A stretch of DNA of 64,000 nucleotides from Enterococcus canintestini. Its GTDB lineage: Bacteria > Bacillota > Bacilli > Lactobacillales > Enterococcaceae. The first letter of the stretch is position 1. Each line of letters begins with the position of its first letter. Shown here piece by piece: positions 18,972 to 27,583 of this stretch. The translations under genes and the position numbers were made by a program. Location of the stretch: assembly GCF_001885735.1 (NCBI RefSeq), contig NZ_JXKG01000011.1, positions 16,894-80,893 of the forward strand. The letters run 5' to 3'. Below the pieces are notes generated by a model. That model was not told the origin of the DNA and did not search any database. It saw only the letters and a list, made by a program, of their open reading frames with translations.

Positions 18972-19108
18972 TGGGTGATTAGAAATAATTTTTTTGTGTA
19001 GCTATAAAAACTAATCTGAAAAGTTTATGTGTAATTTAAAAGTAAGTTTTAGCGCGTTAATAGCTTTTGTGCTAGTTTTTTTATTTAGAATATTTAAAAA
19101 GGGTCTGC

Positions 19109-20128
19109 CTATTCTTTTGAATGGGGGATTTTTTTTACTTTCATTACATCTAAGAAAAAAGTAAAAATAGGAATGCCCACAATAAGCCCCCAAATGCCAA
19201 ATAATCGTTCTGAGAGAAGTAGAATGACAAAAGTATAAAAGATCGGTAATTCTGTGCGGCTTGACATAAATTTAGGATTTAAAACGTATGCTTCCAAAAT
19301 ATGAATGCCAAGAATCATAATTAAAATGAAAAGTAAATCCCACATTCCACCTTGCGAATAGGCAATAAATGATAATGGGATACTGGAAATAATTGCACCG
19401 GCAACAGGAATAAGACTAAATAAAAATACCATTAAACCTAAACTTGGCAGTTGATGAAAATTCATAATCGCTAAGCAGATGAGGGTGATGACTGTATTGA
19501 CAATGGCGATGAAAAATTGAGCTTCTAAAACAACGCCAAAAGTATTAATAAATTTTTGAGCAAAATAAAATACGTCTTGGAAATACCAACCAAAATCACT
19601 CGTTAAAAATAATTTGGAGAAGTCTTTGACTTTTTTCAATTCAACAGTAAAAAAGAAGCTAAGTAAAAAAGATAATGCAAGCGAAACTGCTAAATTACCA
19701 AAATCGTGGAGGTAGCCGATAATAAAACTTGCACCACCTTTTAGTTGGTCGAGAAATTCGCTGCGTTGGACGTATTTTAATATCCAATTAATGACTTGGT
19801 TAGAGCTTGTTGGTTGATTATCATAAAAATCAATGACTGTTTCGACTAAATTCCACGTTTGATGGAATAAAATCGGAATGTACTTGGTCATTGCGATGTA
19901 TAAGAGTAGTAATAAGCCACCGTAAAGAATAAGAACTATAATAAAAGGTCTTAGCTCTACAAATCGTTGAACGAGATGGACAAAATGAACTGCTAAATAA
20001 GTAAAAATAAACGTCAGTAAGATAGGAGTCATCAAACTACGTGCCAAGTACAATAAAAATACAATGCTTAAAAGTACTACGTAACGCCTTAGCTTTAAAT
20101 TGGCGATAAAATTTTCATAAAGTTTCAA
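19109..20128 (-). CDS. AI-2E/PerM family membrane protein
   Basis: A 339-residue integral membrane protein with about seven hydrophobic segments, of the AI-2E transporter (PF01594-type) family. A pair of N-terminal helices (ILLTFIFTYLAVHFV) and the C-terminal run with AYVLNPKFMSSRTELP are typical family landmarks. Members export small molecules, Na+ or act in cation homeostasis; the substrate here is unknown. The GGGG at 20137-20140 is eight bases before TTG 20128, which I prefer; GTG 20137 gives three more residues. It faces away from the cca/rpmG genes and probably stands alone. Confidence 0.85.
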   Translation of the reverse strand: MKLYENFIANLKLRRYVVLLSIVFLLYLARSLMTPILLTFIFTYLAVHFVHLVQRFVELRPFIIVLILYGGLLLLLYIAMTKYIPILFHQTWNLVETVIDFYDNQPTSSNQVINWILKYVQRSEFLDQLKGGASFIIGYLHDFGNLAVSLALSFLLSFFFTVELKKVKDFSKLFLTSDFGWYFQDVFYFAQKFINTFGVVLEAQFFIAIVNTVITLICLAIMNFHQLPSLGLMVFLFSLIPVAGAIISSIPLSFIAYSQGGMWDLLFILIMILGIHILEAYVLNPKFMSSRTELPIFYTFVILLLSERLFGIWGLIVGIPIFTFFLDVMKVKKIPHSKE

Positions 20129-20250
20129 AAAGCACACCCCATTTTGATGAATTTTTCTTTAGTATAGCGTTATTTTGCGGGCAAACGTATTAATTACTAT
20201 TAAACGAACAAAATTGTTAGCTTAAAATAAGTATAACAGGAGTGTGACAT

Positions 20251-20319
20251 ATGCGCATTCATGAAAGTACTGTTAAGAAATGTACTAAAATTTTTTATGG
20301 TATTTTTTGTTATGGGTAG
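20251..20319 (+). CDS. Possible 22-residue small ORF
   Basis: ATG at 20251 follows AGGAGTGTGACAT, a fair ribosome site, and encodes 22 residues (MRIHESTVKKCTKIFYGIFC then two more) before TAG. It lies in the 340-base gap between two minus-strand genes. No homologue is known to me and it may be chance or the stub of a lost gene. Confidence 0.2.
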   Translation: MRIHESTVKKCTKIFYGIFCYG

Positions 20320-20439
20320 CTACTAAGGCAATCAATGGCATTTGATTTAACTATAATTGGTAGCGTGGCTAAATTTAAAAGTGTTTATCCCTTAAATTTG
20401 AGCTGTTTTATAGTGGGATTAAAAGCAAGTTAATAAATA

Positions 20440-20470
20440 GGACACCTGCTTATTAAAGCAAGTGTCCGTT
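20440..20470 (-). terminator. Terminator of the iron-binding lipoprotein gene
   Basis: GGACACCTGCTT at 20440-20451 pairs with AAGCAAGTGTCC at 20456-20467 (11 of 12 pairs, 4-base loop), just beyond the minus-strand stop. Confidence 0.8.
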
Positions 20471-20481
20471 ATCTTTTGCGT

Positions 20482-21411
20482 TTATTTCAAATGTGATTTT
20501 ACATCTTCAATCATTTCTTGGTAAGCGATGGGACCATTGTATAGCCAACTTTTTTCGGGACCAAATTCCCAGAGATTCCCATTTTTTACTGCTGGAATGT
20601 TTTGCCAAAGGGGATCTTTAAACATTGCCGCCCCTTTATCGCTATTAACCAAAATTAAATAATCACAATCAATTTGAGCTAATTTTTCTAATGAAACAGC
20701 AGACCAGTCAGAAGTTGCTTTTTCACTAATCTCTTTGGTTAAAGTCGGTACTTCAAAACCTAATTGTTGATACAATAAATCACCACTAGAGCGATTATCT
20801 GCTACCATAAAGGCTGAATTATTGGTAACCCACAATACTGCTACAGATTTATTTTTTATTTTATCTGCATAAGCATTTTTCGTTTCTTTTACGAGTGCTT
20901 CATAATCTTGAAGTACTTTTTTGCCTTCTTTTTGTTTGTTTAAGACGTTAGCAATATCAGTTAATTTATCTTGCCACGTCACATTTTCTCCGTTTTTTAC
21001 CACGTAGGTTGGGGCAATTTTAGCGTATTTGTCATATTTTGCGCCTTCAACAAGACCGTTTGATTCAATTAATAATAAATCAGGCTCATAAGACAATACT
21101 TCTTCATAAGGTAAGTCGTAATTAATGAGGGGAACATCTTTTAAATCTTTATCTAGGTAATCTTGATGTGTACCGCCACCCACTGTCCATTGGGCCACAG
21201 GCTTTTCACCTAAAGCGACCAAGTAGTCTTCTAAATAACTTCCAATAATTTTCTTGGGGTGATTGGGAACTTTAACTTTATGATCGAGTTGATCAGTAAG
21301 GGTACGGCTCTCTTCTTTAGTAGAAGTATCTTTATTTGTCCCGCAAGCGGCAAATAAAAAGAGACTGGTTACTAACAATAAGCTAGTTGTAATTTTTTGA
21401 TACTTTTTCAT
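20482..21411 (-). CDS. Iron-siderophore ABC transporter, binding lipoprotein
   Basis: A 309-residue lipoprotein of the FhuD/FecB class (periplasmic-binding type 3 fold). The signal peptide ends in LFAAC with the lipid-bearing Cys at residue 23. A Ser/Thr/Lys linker follows, then two lobes joined by a long helix, starting TLTDQLDHKVKVP. It catches a ferric siderophore outside the membrane and passes it to the divergent permease pair. AAAGGACG precedes the ATG. A Fur box lies between its promoter and start. The siderophore type cannot be read from sequence. Confidence 0.9.
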   Translation of the reverse strand: MKKYQKITTSLLLVTSLFLFAACGTNKDTSTKEESRTLTDQLDHKVKVPNHPKKIIGSYLEDYLVALGEKPVAQWTVGGGTHQDYLDKDLKDVPLINYDLPYEEVLSYEPDLLLIESNGLVEGAKYDKYAKIAPTYVVKNGENVTWQDKLTDIANVLNKQKEGKKVLQDYEALVKETKNAYADKIKNKSVAVLWVTNNSAFMVADNRSSGDLLYQQLGFEVPTLTKEISEKATSDWSAVSLEKLAQIDCDYLILVNSDKGAAMFKDPLWQNIPAVKNGNLWEFGPEKSWLYNGPIAYQEMIEDVKSHLK

Positions 21412-21458
21412 AACGGCGTCCTTTCTTTCATGTAGAATAAAACTGGTGTCTAATTAAT

Positions 21459-21473
21459 TGAGAATCATTATCA
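21459..21473. promoter_or_regulatory. Fur box for the binding-protein gene
   Basis: TGAGAATCATTATCA, one mismatch from the 7-1-7 Fur consensus TGATAATNATTATCA. It lies just downstream of the minus-strand promoter at 21481-21508. Confidence 0.8.
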
Positions 21474-21480
21474 TTTAAAA

Positions 21481-21508
21481 ATACTAGCATAGTTCATTTT
21501 TTTGTCAA
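21481..21508 (-). promoter_or_regulatory. Promoter of the binding-protein gene
   Basis: On the minus strand TTGACA (21508-21503), a 16-base spacer and TAGTAT (21486-21481). Confidence 0.7.
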
Positions 21509-21552
21509 TTATATTTTTAAAAGGCAATGAACTGAAATCAATTTTGCTACTA

Positions 21553-21581
21553 TTGACGAATCTACAAATTAAAGCGATAAT
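21553..21581 (+). promoter_or_regulatory. Promoter of the iron ATPase-permease genes
   Basis: TTGACG at 21553-21558, 17-base spacer, GATAAT at 21576-21581. The Fur box begins on the next base. Confidence 0.75.
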
Positions 21582-21596
21582 TGATAATCATTATCA
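21582..21596. promoter_or_regulatory. Fur box for the ATPase-permease genes
   Basis: TGATAATCATTATCA is an exact match to the 7-1-7 Fur box and is extended by one more base pair on each side. It covers the expected transcription start. Confidence 0.88.
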
Positions 21597-21615
21597 ATGA
21601 AAGTAGAGAAGTGCA

Positions 21616-22416
21616 ATGACTACCTTGGAAGCAAAAGAAATAACGGTGGGTTATCAAAAGCAGATTATTATTGAGGGCTTATCTTTAGAGTTGCCGGTGG
21701 GAAAAATAATTGGCTTAATCGGCCCAAATGGCAGCGGTAAATCGACATTGTTAAAAACGTTGGCACGGATTATGCAGCCACAAAAAGGAGTAGTAAATTT
21801 AAATGGGGTTAGTATTGAAACAATCCCAACTAAAGAAGTGGCCCAACAAATTGCGCTATTGGCCCAAAATACAGAACAAAATCTAGAATTGACCGTTAAA
21901 GAGTTGGTTTCTTATGGACGCTTTCCATATCAAAAAGGATTGCGACAGTTGGATCAAAAAGATCAAGAAGCGATTGACTGGGCGCTAGCGGCGACTAGTT
22001 TGACTAAACTAGCGGATCGTTCACTACAAGCTCTTTCAGGAGGACAACGACAACGGGTTTGGTTAGCGATGGCATTAGCACAAGATACAGACATTTTAAT
22101 TTTAGATGAACCAACAACTTTTTTAGATCCAGCGCATCAATTGGAAATTTTACAACTTTTGCAAAAAATCAATCAAAAATATCAAAAAACAATTGTCATG
22201 TCTATTCATGATTTAAATTTGGCTTCCCGTTTTTCAGATATTTTAATTGGTTTAAAACAGGGGGAAATTATTGCTAGTGGTACGCCGCAAAAGGTAATGA
22301 CCACTGAAAATTTAGCACGCCTATTTTCTATTCAAGCAGAATTAACCGTGGATATTAAAACTGAAAAGCCACTTTTAATGAATTATGAATTACAGGTGAC
22401 AGATGATGAAGACTAG
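21616..22416 (+). CDS. Iron-siderophore ABC transporter, ATPase
   Basis: A 266-residue ABC ATPase of the FhuC/FecE type. Walker A GPNGSGKST is near residues 36-44, the Q-loop is in IALLAQNTEQNL, the signature is LSGGQRQRVWLAMALAQ near 136, Walker B ILILDEPTTFLD near 157, and the switch His is in MSIHDLNLA. It powers ferric-siderophore uptake with the two permeases encoded behind it; its 3' end overlaps the first permease gene by 14 bases. Only a weak AGAGAAG ribosome site lies before the ATG. Confidence 0.92.
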   Translation: MTTLEAKEITVGYQKQIIIEGLSLELPVGKIIGLIGPNGSGKSTLLKTLARIMQPQKGVVNLNGVSIETIPTKEVAQQIALLAQNTEQNLELTVKELVSYGRFPYQKGLRQLDQKDQEAIDWALAATSLTKLADRSLQALSGGQRQRVWLAMALAQDTDILILDEPTTFLDPAHQLEILQLLQKINQKYQKTIVMSIHDLNLASRFSDILIGLKQGEIIASGTPQKVMTTENLARLFSIQAELTVDIKTEKPLLMNYELQVTDDED

Positions 22417-23389
22417 ACGACTTATTATAGTATGGAGCTTGCTAATTTTTCTAGCCTCTTTGATTTTGTTCTTTTCATTAACAAATGGGGCAGCAGATAT
22501 TTCCCTAACAGAAATTAGTAATGCATTTTTTCACTTTGACAGTCAAAATCAATCCCAACAAATTATTATAAATTTACGGTTGCCTCGTATTATTGGTGCT
22601 TTTTTAGTCGGTAGCGCCTTTGCGTTAAGTGGAGCCGTGATGCAAGGGGTAACACGAAATCCTTTGGCAGATGCAGGCTTATTAGGGATTAATAGCGGCG
22701 CTTCACTGGGATTAGCACTTGTTTTTATTTTTGTTCCTAAAGCATCTATTACTGCAACAATTTGGTTTTCATTTGGTGGCGCTTTTTTAGCTGCTTTTTT
22801 GATTTTTTTAGTTAGTAGACGTTCTGTTGCTTCTCTAACACCAACACGTCTTATTTTAGCTGGTGTGGCGATTAGTAGTCTTTTTACTGCAATCAGTCAA
22901 GCACTGGGGCTAGTATTTGATTTACAACAAGATATAGCTTTTTGGTTTGTTGGCGGGGTTGCTAATATAACTTGGCAGCAGTTGCAACAAGTTTGGTGGT
23001 TGTATTTGATTGCTGTTGGGGGATTGCTGTTTTTAGCTGGAGGCATCAATTTGTTAATTTTAGGCGACGATAATGCAATGGCGTTAGGGAAAAAGCCTGA
23101 ACGGATTCGATTTGTAACCTTAATACTGGTAGTTTTCTTGGCGGGAATTGCGGTGGCATTAGTGGGACCAATTAGTTTTATTGGGTTGATGGTTCCTCAT
23201 GTTTTGCGTCATTTTACGGGTGATAATTATCGTAAATTATTACCTTTAGTTCTTGTTGGTGGTGGCTTTTTTGTAGTCTTAGCAGATTTATTAGCCCGAT
23301 TACTAAACCCGCCATTTGAAACACCATTAGGCCTTTTGATTACAATCGTTGGGGTTCCTTTCTTGTTGTTTAGGATTTGGAGGAGCTAG
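22403..23389 (+). CDS. Iron-siderophore ABC transporter, permease 1
   Basis: A 328-residue FecCD-family permease with about ten membrane helices. Typical landmarks are RLPRIIGAFLVGSAFALSGA (about 56-75), GVTRNPLADAGLLGINSGASLG, and the cytoplasmic coupling loop with GLMVPHVLRHFTG. It pairs with the next gene as a heterodimer. It overlaps the ATPase gene and so is translationally coupled; AGGTGACAG lies before the ATG pair at 22403 and 22406. Confidence 0.93.
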   Translation: MMKTRRLIIVWSLLIFLASLILFFSLTNGAADISLTEISNAFFHFDSQNQSQQIIINLRLPRIIGAFLVGSAFALSGAVMQGVTRNPLADAGLLGINSGASLGLALVFIFVPKASITATIWFSFGGAFLAAFLIFLVSRRSVASLTPTRLILAGVAISSLFTAISQALGLVFDLQQDIAFWFVGGVANITWQQLQQVWWLYLIAVGGLLFLAGGINLLILGDDNAMALGKKPERIRFVTLILVVFLAGIAVALVGPISFIGLMVPHVLRHFTGDNYRKLLPLVLVGGGFFVVLADLLARLLNPPFETPLGLLITIVGVPFLLFRIWRS

Positions 23390-23391
23390 TC

Positions 23392-24381
23392 ATGAAGAAA
23401 AAATATGTTTATACTAGTTTGACAGTTTTATTGCTTCTTTTATTTCTGGCTAGTATTTTATGGGGAAAAAACAGAATAAGTATAACGGCTATTTATAACC
23501 TGCTGACAGGTACGGCTAGTCAGGCTCTTCAGTTCACTGTTGTTGAATTAAGGTTACCGCGAACCGTTTTAGCGCTATTAGGCGGGGCCGGTTTAGGAGC
23601 CGCTGGTTTTTTATTGCAAGGTGTCACACGTAATGATTTAGCGGATGCTTCTATCTTAGGTATTAACAGTGGTGCTGGTTTTTTTGTTCTCATTTATTTA
23701 GGCTTTTTTGCACAAGGGAATGGTTTTTTATTACCTTTATTAGCTTTAAGTGGCGGGCTAGTTGCTGTTTTTTTGGTTTATGCCATCGCCAATCAAAAAG
23801 GGCCCTTTATCGCAGTCGATAAGTTACTATTAGCAGGTGTGGCGGTAAACGCTGGCTTTGGTGCTTTAACGTTGTTGGGTACGATCAAAGTTGCCCCAGA
23901 TCGCTACCGTTTTGTAACCAATTGGCTTGCTGGTTCTTTATGGGGAGCAAACTGGAGTTATGTTTTCATTTTATTTTTTTGGCTGTTTATTTTAATTACC
24001 ATTACATTGGTGCAGCTGCCTTATTTGGATTTGTTGCAACTAAATGATGAACAAGCACTAAGTATTGGGGTAAAAGTCCGTAAAATACGACTACGTTTTC
24101 TATTTTTAGGCGCAGCGATAGCCGCTAGTTGTGTCGCATTTTGTGGCAATTTAGCGTTTGTTGGTCTGCTAGCACCTCATCTTACTAAAAGACTTTTAAA
24201 AGATCGCGCGACGCAACGTTTTCCGTTAACTTTATTAATTGGGGCCTGTATTGTTTTAGCTGCTGACACATTAGGACGACTACTTTTAGAAAGTGGGGAG
24301 TTGCCTGCTGGTGTGATGGTCGCAATTTGTGGCGCACCTTATTTCTTAGCTCTTTTAGTTCAAAAACCCAAAATGCAATAA
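23392..24381 (+). CDS. Iron-siderophore ABC transporter, permease 2
   Basis: A 329-residue partner FecCD permease with the same topology: RLPRTVLALLGGAGLGAAGF, GVTRNDLADASILGINSGAG and the coupling loop FVGLLAPHLTKRLLKD. GGAGGAG at 23379-23385 sets ATG 23392, two bases after the previous stop; an in-frame TTG at 23377 would overlap the ribosome site. It is the last gene of the iron operon. The later GAAFL/GELPAG segments match the FhuG-like member. Confidence 0.93.
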   Translation: MKKKYVYTSLTVLLLLLFLASILWGKNRISITAIYNLLTGTASQALQFTVVELRLPRTVLALLGGAGLGAAGFLLQGVTRNDLADASILGINSGAGFFVLIYLGFFAQGNGFLLPLLALSGGLVAVFLVYAIANQKGPFIAVDKLLLAGVAVNAGFGALTLLGTIKVAPDRYRFVTNWLAGSLWGANWSYVFILFFWLFILITITLVQLPYLDLLQLNDEQALSIGVKVRKIRLRFLFLGAAIAASCVAFCGNLAFVGLLAPHLTKRLLKDRATQRFPLTLLIGACIVLAADTLGRLLLESGELPAGVMVAICGAPYFLALLVQKPKMQ

Positions 24382-24397
24382 TATAGGACAAATTAGC

Positions 24398-24458
24398 TTT
24401 TAACCCAATAGACAAGAGGTAAGTATTATTAACTTTCTTCTTGTCTATTTGGTTAAAA
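24398..24458. repeat. Long inverted repeat after the iron operon
   Basis: 20-base arms (24398-24417 and 24439-24458) are complementary with one mismatch and a 21-base loop. There is no T-run after the stem on either side, so it is not a standard terminator. It lies at the boundary between the iron genes and fthC. Confidence 0.7.
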
Positions 24459-24607
24459 TAAACGCAAAAAGATCCTCTTAAAGCAAGGTTTGCTATTTTG
24501 TGTCTTTTTCGATACCATGCAAGTAAGAGTCTTTGCTGTAGATCAGAACAATTTAGCTACTGATCTAATCTTCATGTAAAAGATTTCCAAATAAAGGAGC
24601 GATTCGT

Positions 24608-25171
24608 TTGGATAAAAAAGCATTGCGCAAAAAAGGAATTGCAATTTTGCAAGAACTGGCCACCGATAAACAAAAAAAACAAAATAAAGAAGCCATTATC
24701 CTGCGCCTATTATTTTCTAGTAAAATATGGCGTGAAGCAAGTTGTGTTGGTGTTATTCGTGCTACGGGAATTGAATTAGATACTCAACCTATTTTTCAAA
24801 GGGCGTTTATGGAAGGAAAAAAAGTAGTAGTCCCAAAAGCACCGCAAGACCGTTTATTAACTTTTCATCCTGTGGACGAAAAGACGCAATACTTACTTTC
24901 TGATTTTGGCGTAGAAGAGCCATTGGTCCAACAGCAAGTGGAAAAGTCTGAAATTGATTTATTAATTGTGCCAGGATTAATTTTTTCTAGCCAAGGTTAT
25001 CGAATTGGATTTGGAGGCGGTTATTATGATCGCTTTTTAACAACATTTCAAGGCCAAACGGTTGGCCTAGCTTTTAGTGAGCAGCTGCGAGATGATTGGC
25101 AACCAGCGGAATTTGATATACCCGTAAAGAAAATAATTACCGATTTTAGAAACGAGGTTTTTTATGAATAA
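24608..25171 (+). CDS. fthC: 5-formyltetrahydrofolate cyclo-ligase
   Basis: A 187-residue enzyme (B. subtilis YqgN) that uses ATP to turn 5-formyl-THF into methenyl-THF, recycling folate. The family signature GFGGGYYDRFL is near residues 139-149, and the N-terminal KK..R..G stretch binds ATP. Start is TTG 24608 with AAGGAG eight bases before it. It overlaps the rhomboid gene by eight bases, and the block fthC-gluP-yqgQ-glcK matches the Bacillus order. Confidence 0.94.
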   Translation: MDKKALRKKGIAILQELATDKQKKQNKEAIILRLLFSSKIWREASCVGVIRATGIELDTQPIFQRAFMEGKKVVVPKAPQDRLLTFHPVDEKTQYLLSDFGVEEPLVQQQVEKSEIDLLIVPGLIFSSQGYRIGFGGGYYDRFLTTFQGQTVGLAFSEQLRDDWQPAEFDIPVKKIITDFRNEVFYE

Positions 25172-25859
25172 GGAATGGAATTTGACATGGAAACGTTGGC
25201 TCAATCAACCAATTGTTACTTACAGTTTTTTGGCTATCCAAACTGTAGTTTATTTACTAATGTTTGTTCCGAGTTTAGAAATTGAAACAAAAGGAGTAAT
25301 GTTTGGTCCTTTTGTCGCTTACCTTCATCAATACTGGCGTTTTATCACACCGATTTTTATCCATTTTTCCTTGACGCATTTCGCTGTAAATTCGATTGTT
25401 TTATATTTTATCGGACAACAAGTAGAAGCGATTTATGGCCATTGGCGCTTTTTCATTTTGTATTTATTAAGTGGTGTAATGGGTAACTTTGTTAGTTTCG
25501 CTTTTAATGATGCTGGCATTCGTTCTGCTGGCAGTAGCACAGCTATTTTTGGCGTTTTTGGGTCATTTTTACTATTAGGATATTATTTCCGCAACAATCC
25601 TGCTATTCAGGGGATGGTCAGACAATTTGCTCTTTTTGTGGGGCTTAGTTTATTATTTGGAATCTTTGATCGTTCTATTGATATTTGGGGACATATTGGT
25701 GGTATCATCGGCGGGCTTTTATTAGGAAATGTCGTTGCATTACCTCAAAATCATGGCCGTTTTTCAATTCATACCAGAATTATTTCTGGGGTGATTTTTG
25801 GATTTCTTTTAGTGATTTGTCTTTTATATGGTTTAAAAAAATATGGATTGCCTGTATAA
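25164..25859 (+). CDS. gluP: Rhomboid family intramembrane serine protease
   Basis: A 231-residue protein with six or seven membrane helices. The catalytic Ser is S125 in the AGSSTAIFG motif (helix 4, replacing the usual GASGAIFG) and the His is H177 in DIWGHIGGIIGG (helix 6). The His/Asn-type loop HFSLTHFAVNS near residue 70 is also family-like. It lacks the long N-terminal and TPR extensions of B. subtilis GluP, so it is the short form. Start overlaps fthC. It cleaves transmembrane substrates; none can be named. Confidence 0.88.
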   Translation: MNKEWNLTWKRWLNQPIVTYSFLAIQTVVYLLMFVPSLEIETKGVMFGPFVAYLHQYWRFITPIFIHFSLTHFAVNSIVLYFIGQQVEAIYGHWRFFILYLLSGVMGNFVSFAFNDAGIRSAGSSTAIFGVFGSFLLLGYYFRNNPAIQGMVRQFALFVGLSLLFGIFDRSIDIWGHIGGIIGGLLLGNVVALPQNHGRFSIHTRIISGVIFGFLLVICLLYGLKKYGLPV

Positions 25860-25879
25860 TATGCGAGGAAGTGTGTTAA

Positions 25880-26086
25880 ATGGAAACTCTTTACGATGTT
25901 CAACAATTATTTAAGCGTTTTGGTATATATATTTATGTTGGCAAGCGCATTTATGATATCGAATTAATGTTAATTGAGTTAAAAAAATTGTATGAAGGTC
26001 GCTTAATTGATCATGATACTTATATGACTTGTTGGCGTATATTAAAACGCGAACACCGTATTGAAGAAAGTCGACAGAAAGGATAA
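25880..26086 (+). CDS. yqgQ: YqgQ family protein (DUF910)
   Basis: A 68-residue small cytoplasmic protein starting METLYDVQQLFKRFG, helical throughout, with the LLKRFGxxIYxGxR.YDxELM pattern of the YqgQ family. It lies between gluP and glcK as in Bacillus. Function unknown. GAGGAAGTG precedes the ATG. Confidence 0.9.
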   Translation: METLYDVQQLFKRFGIYIYVGKRIYDIELMLIELKKLYEGRLIDHDTYMTCWRILKREHRIEESRQKG

Positions 26087-26092
26087 TTGTGC

Positions 26093-27058
26093 ATGGACAA
26101 AAAAATTATTGGAATTGATCTTGGAGGGACAACTGTCAAGTTTGCAATTTTAACTGCAGAAGGTGAAATCCAACAAAAATGGAGTATTGAAACCAACATT
26201 TTAGATGAAGGCAGTCATATCGTACCAGAAATTATAGAATCAATTAATCATCATTTATCTTTATATAATATGAAACCAGAAGACTTTATTGGAATTGGTA
26301 TGGGAACTCCTGGTAGTGTTGATCGTAAAGCAGGGACAGTAATTGGTGCCTATAATTTGAACTGGACGACATTACAACCTGTCAAAGAACAAATTGAATC
26401 AGGAACAAAAATTCCGTTTGCAATTGATAATGATGCAAACGTCGCAGCCCTTGGGGAACGTTGGCTAGGTGCAGGGGAAAATAATCCTGATGTAGTCTTT
26501 ATTACACTTGGAACAGGTGTTGGTGGTGGAATTATCGCCGAAGGTCACTTGTTACATGGTGTAGCAGGTTGTGCTGGCGAAATTGGACACGTAACAGTTG
26601 ATCCTGACGGTTTTATGTGTACATGTGGTAAAAAAGGCTGTCTAGAAACTGTTTCTTCTGCCACTGGCGTTGTGCGCGTAGCACGTCACTTAGCTGAAGA
26701 ATATGCAGGCGACTCTAAATTAAAAGCACAATTAGATGAAGGTTATGATATTTCTTCTAAAGATGTTTTTGAATACGCTGAAGCAGGCGATCTTTTTGCA
26801 CTAATGGTCGTAGATAAAGTCTGCTATTATTTAGGTTTAGCATGTGGTAATTTAGGTAATACCTTAAATCCATCTGCAATTGTCTTAGGTGGTGGCGTTT
26901 CTGCTGCGGGTGAATTTTTACGTAGCCGCGTTGAAAAGTACTTTGCTGAATTTACTTTCCCACAAGTAACAGAAAGTACAAGTATTAAATTAGCCCAATT
27001 AGGCAATGAAGCGGGCGTTATTGGCGCAGCTTCACTAGCATTGGATATTGTGAAATAG
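26093..27058 (+). CDS. glcK: Glucokinase (ROK family)
   Basis: A 321-residue ROK kinase that phosphorylates glucose. It has the ATP motif DLGGTTVKFAI (residues 9-19), DNDANVAALGE near 107, GTGVGGGII near 142, and the ROK zinc motif CTCGKKGCLE near 178. AAAGGA at 26077-26083 is nine bases before ATG 26093; a TTG at 26087 is less likely. It follows yqgQ by six bases, in one operon from fthC to the rhodanese-like gene. Confidence 0.95.
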   Translation: MDKKIIGIDLGGTTVKFAILTAEGEIQQKWSIETNILDEGSHIVPEIIESINHHLSLYNMKPEDFIGIGMGTPGSVDRKAGTVIGAYNLNWTTLQPVKEQIESGTKIPFAIDNDANVAALGERWLGAGENNPDVVFITLGTGVGGGIIAEGHLLHGVAGCAGEIGHVTVDPDGFMCTCGKKGCLETVSSATGVVRVARHLAEEYAGDSKLKAQLDEGYDISSKDVFEYAEAGDLFALMVVDKVCYYLGLACGNLGNTLNPSAIVLGGGVSAAGEFLRSRVEKYFAEFTFPQVTESTSIKLAQLGNEAGVIGAASLALDIVK

Positions 27059-27073
27059 GAAGGAAAGCAAAAA

Positions 27074-27469
27074 ATGTCTCCCATTATTATTATTGATATT
27101 GTTTTAATTGCCATTTTATTAGGAATTGGAATTAATGAATTATATATCCGCATCATGGCAAAAAAATCTGCTACAACAATTGATCAAGAAACATTTCGAG
27201 AAGGAATGCGTAAAGCGCAAATAATTGATGTCCGTGAAAAAGATGAGTTTGACGCAGGACATATTTTAGGAGCTCGCAATATACCTTATTCTGTTTTGAA
27301 AAACTCAATTGGCAGTATTCGTAAAGATCAACCCGTTTATATTTACGATCAAAAACGTGCGATTGCTGTTCGAGCTGCCAACAAATTACGTAAAGCCGGC
27401 TATACCAATCTTTATCTGCTTAAAGGTGGCTATCAAAGCTGGGAAGGTAAAGTGAAAAAGAAAAATTAA
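27074..27469 (+). CDS. Rhodanese-like protein, catalytic Cys missing
   Basis: A 131-residue protein with one N-terminal membrane helix (residues 3-24) and a cytoplasmic rhodanese domain. IIDVREKDEFDAGHILGARNIP and the C-terminal LLKGGYQSW are standard. The active-site loop is IYDQKRAIAVRAA, with Asp92 where the thiosulfate-reacting Cys should be, so it cannot be a sulfurtransferase and may act as a binding module. It resembles B. subtilis YqhL in position near glcK. GGAAGG before the ATG. Confidence 0.88.
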   Translation: MSPIIIIDIVLIAILLGIGINELYIRIMAKKSATTIDQETFREGMRKAQIIDVREKDEFDAGHILGARNIPYSVLKNSIGSIRKDQPVYIYDQKRAIAVRAANKLRKAGYTNLYLLKGGYQSWEGKVKKKN

Positions 27470-27473
27470 TTTT

Positions 27474-27510
27474 AAGCTGTAACGGGGCATTCTCCGTTAC
27501 AGCTTTTTTT
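27474..27510 (+). terminator. Terminator of the fthC-glcK operon
   Basis: Perfect 12-bp stem (27474-27485 with 27494-27505), T-run to 27510. Confidence 0.9.
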
Positions 27511-27583
27511 GTTAAACTAGAGATAAATACATATTAAAAATAAAAAATGCTTTACTATTAAGTAATCATTTAAAGGAGATAAA

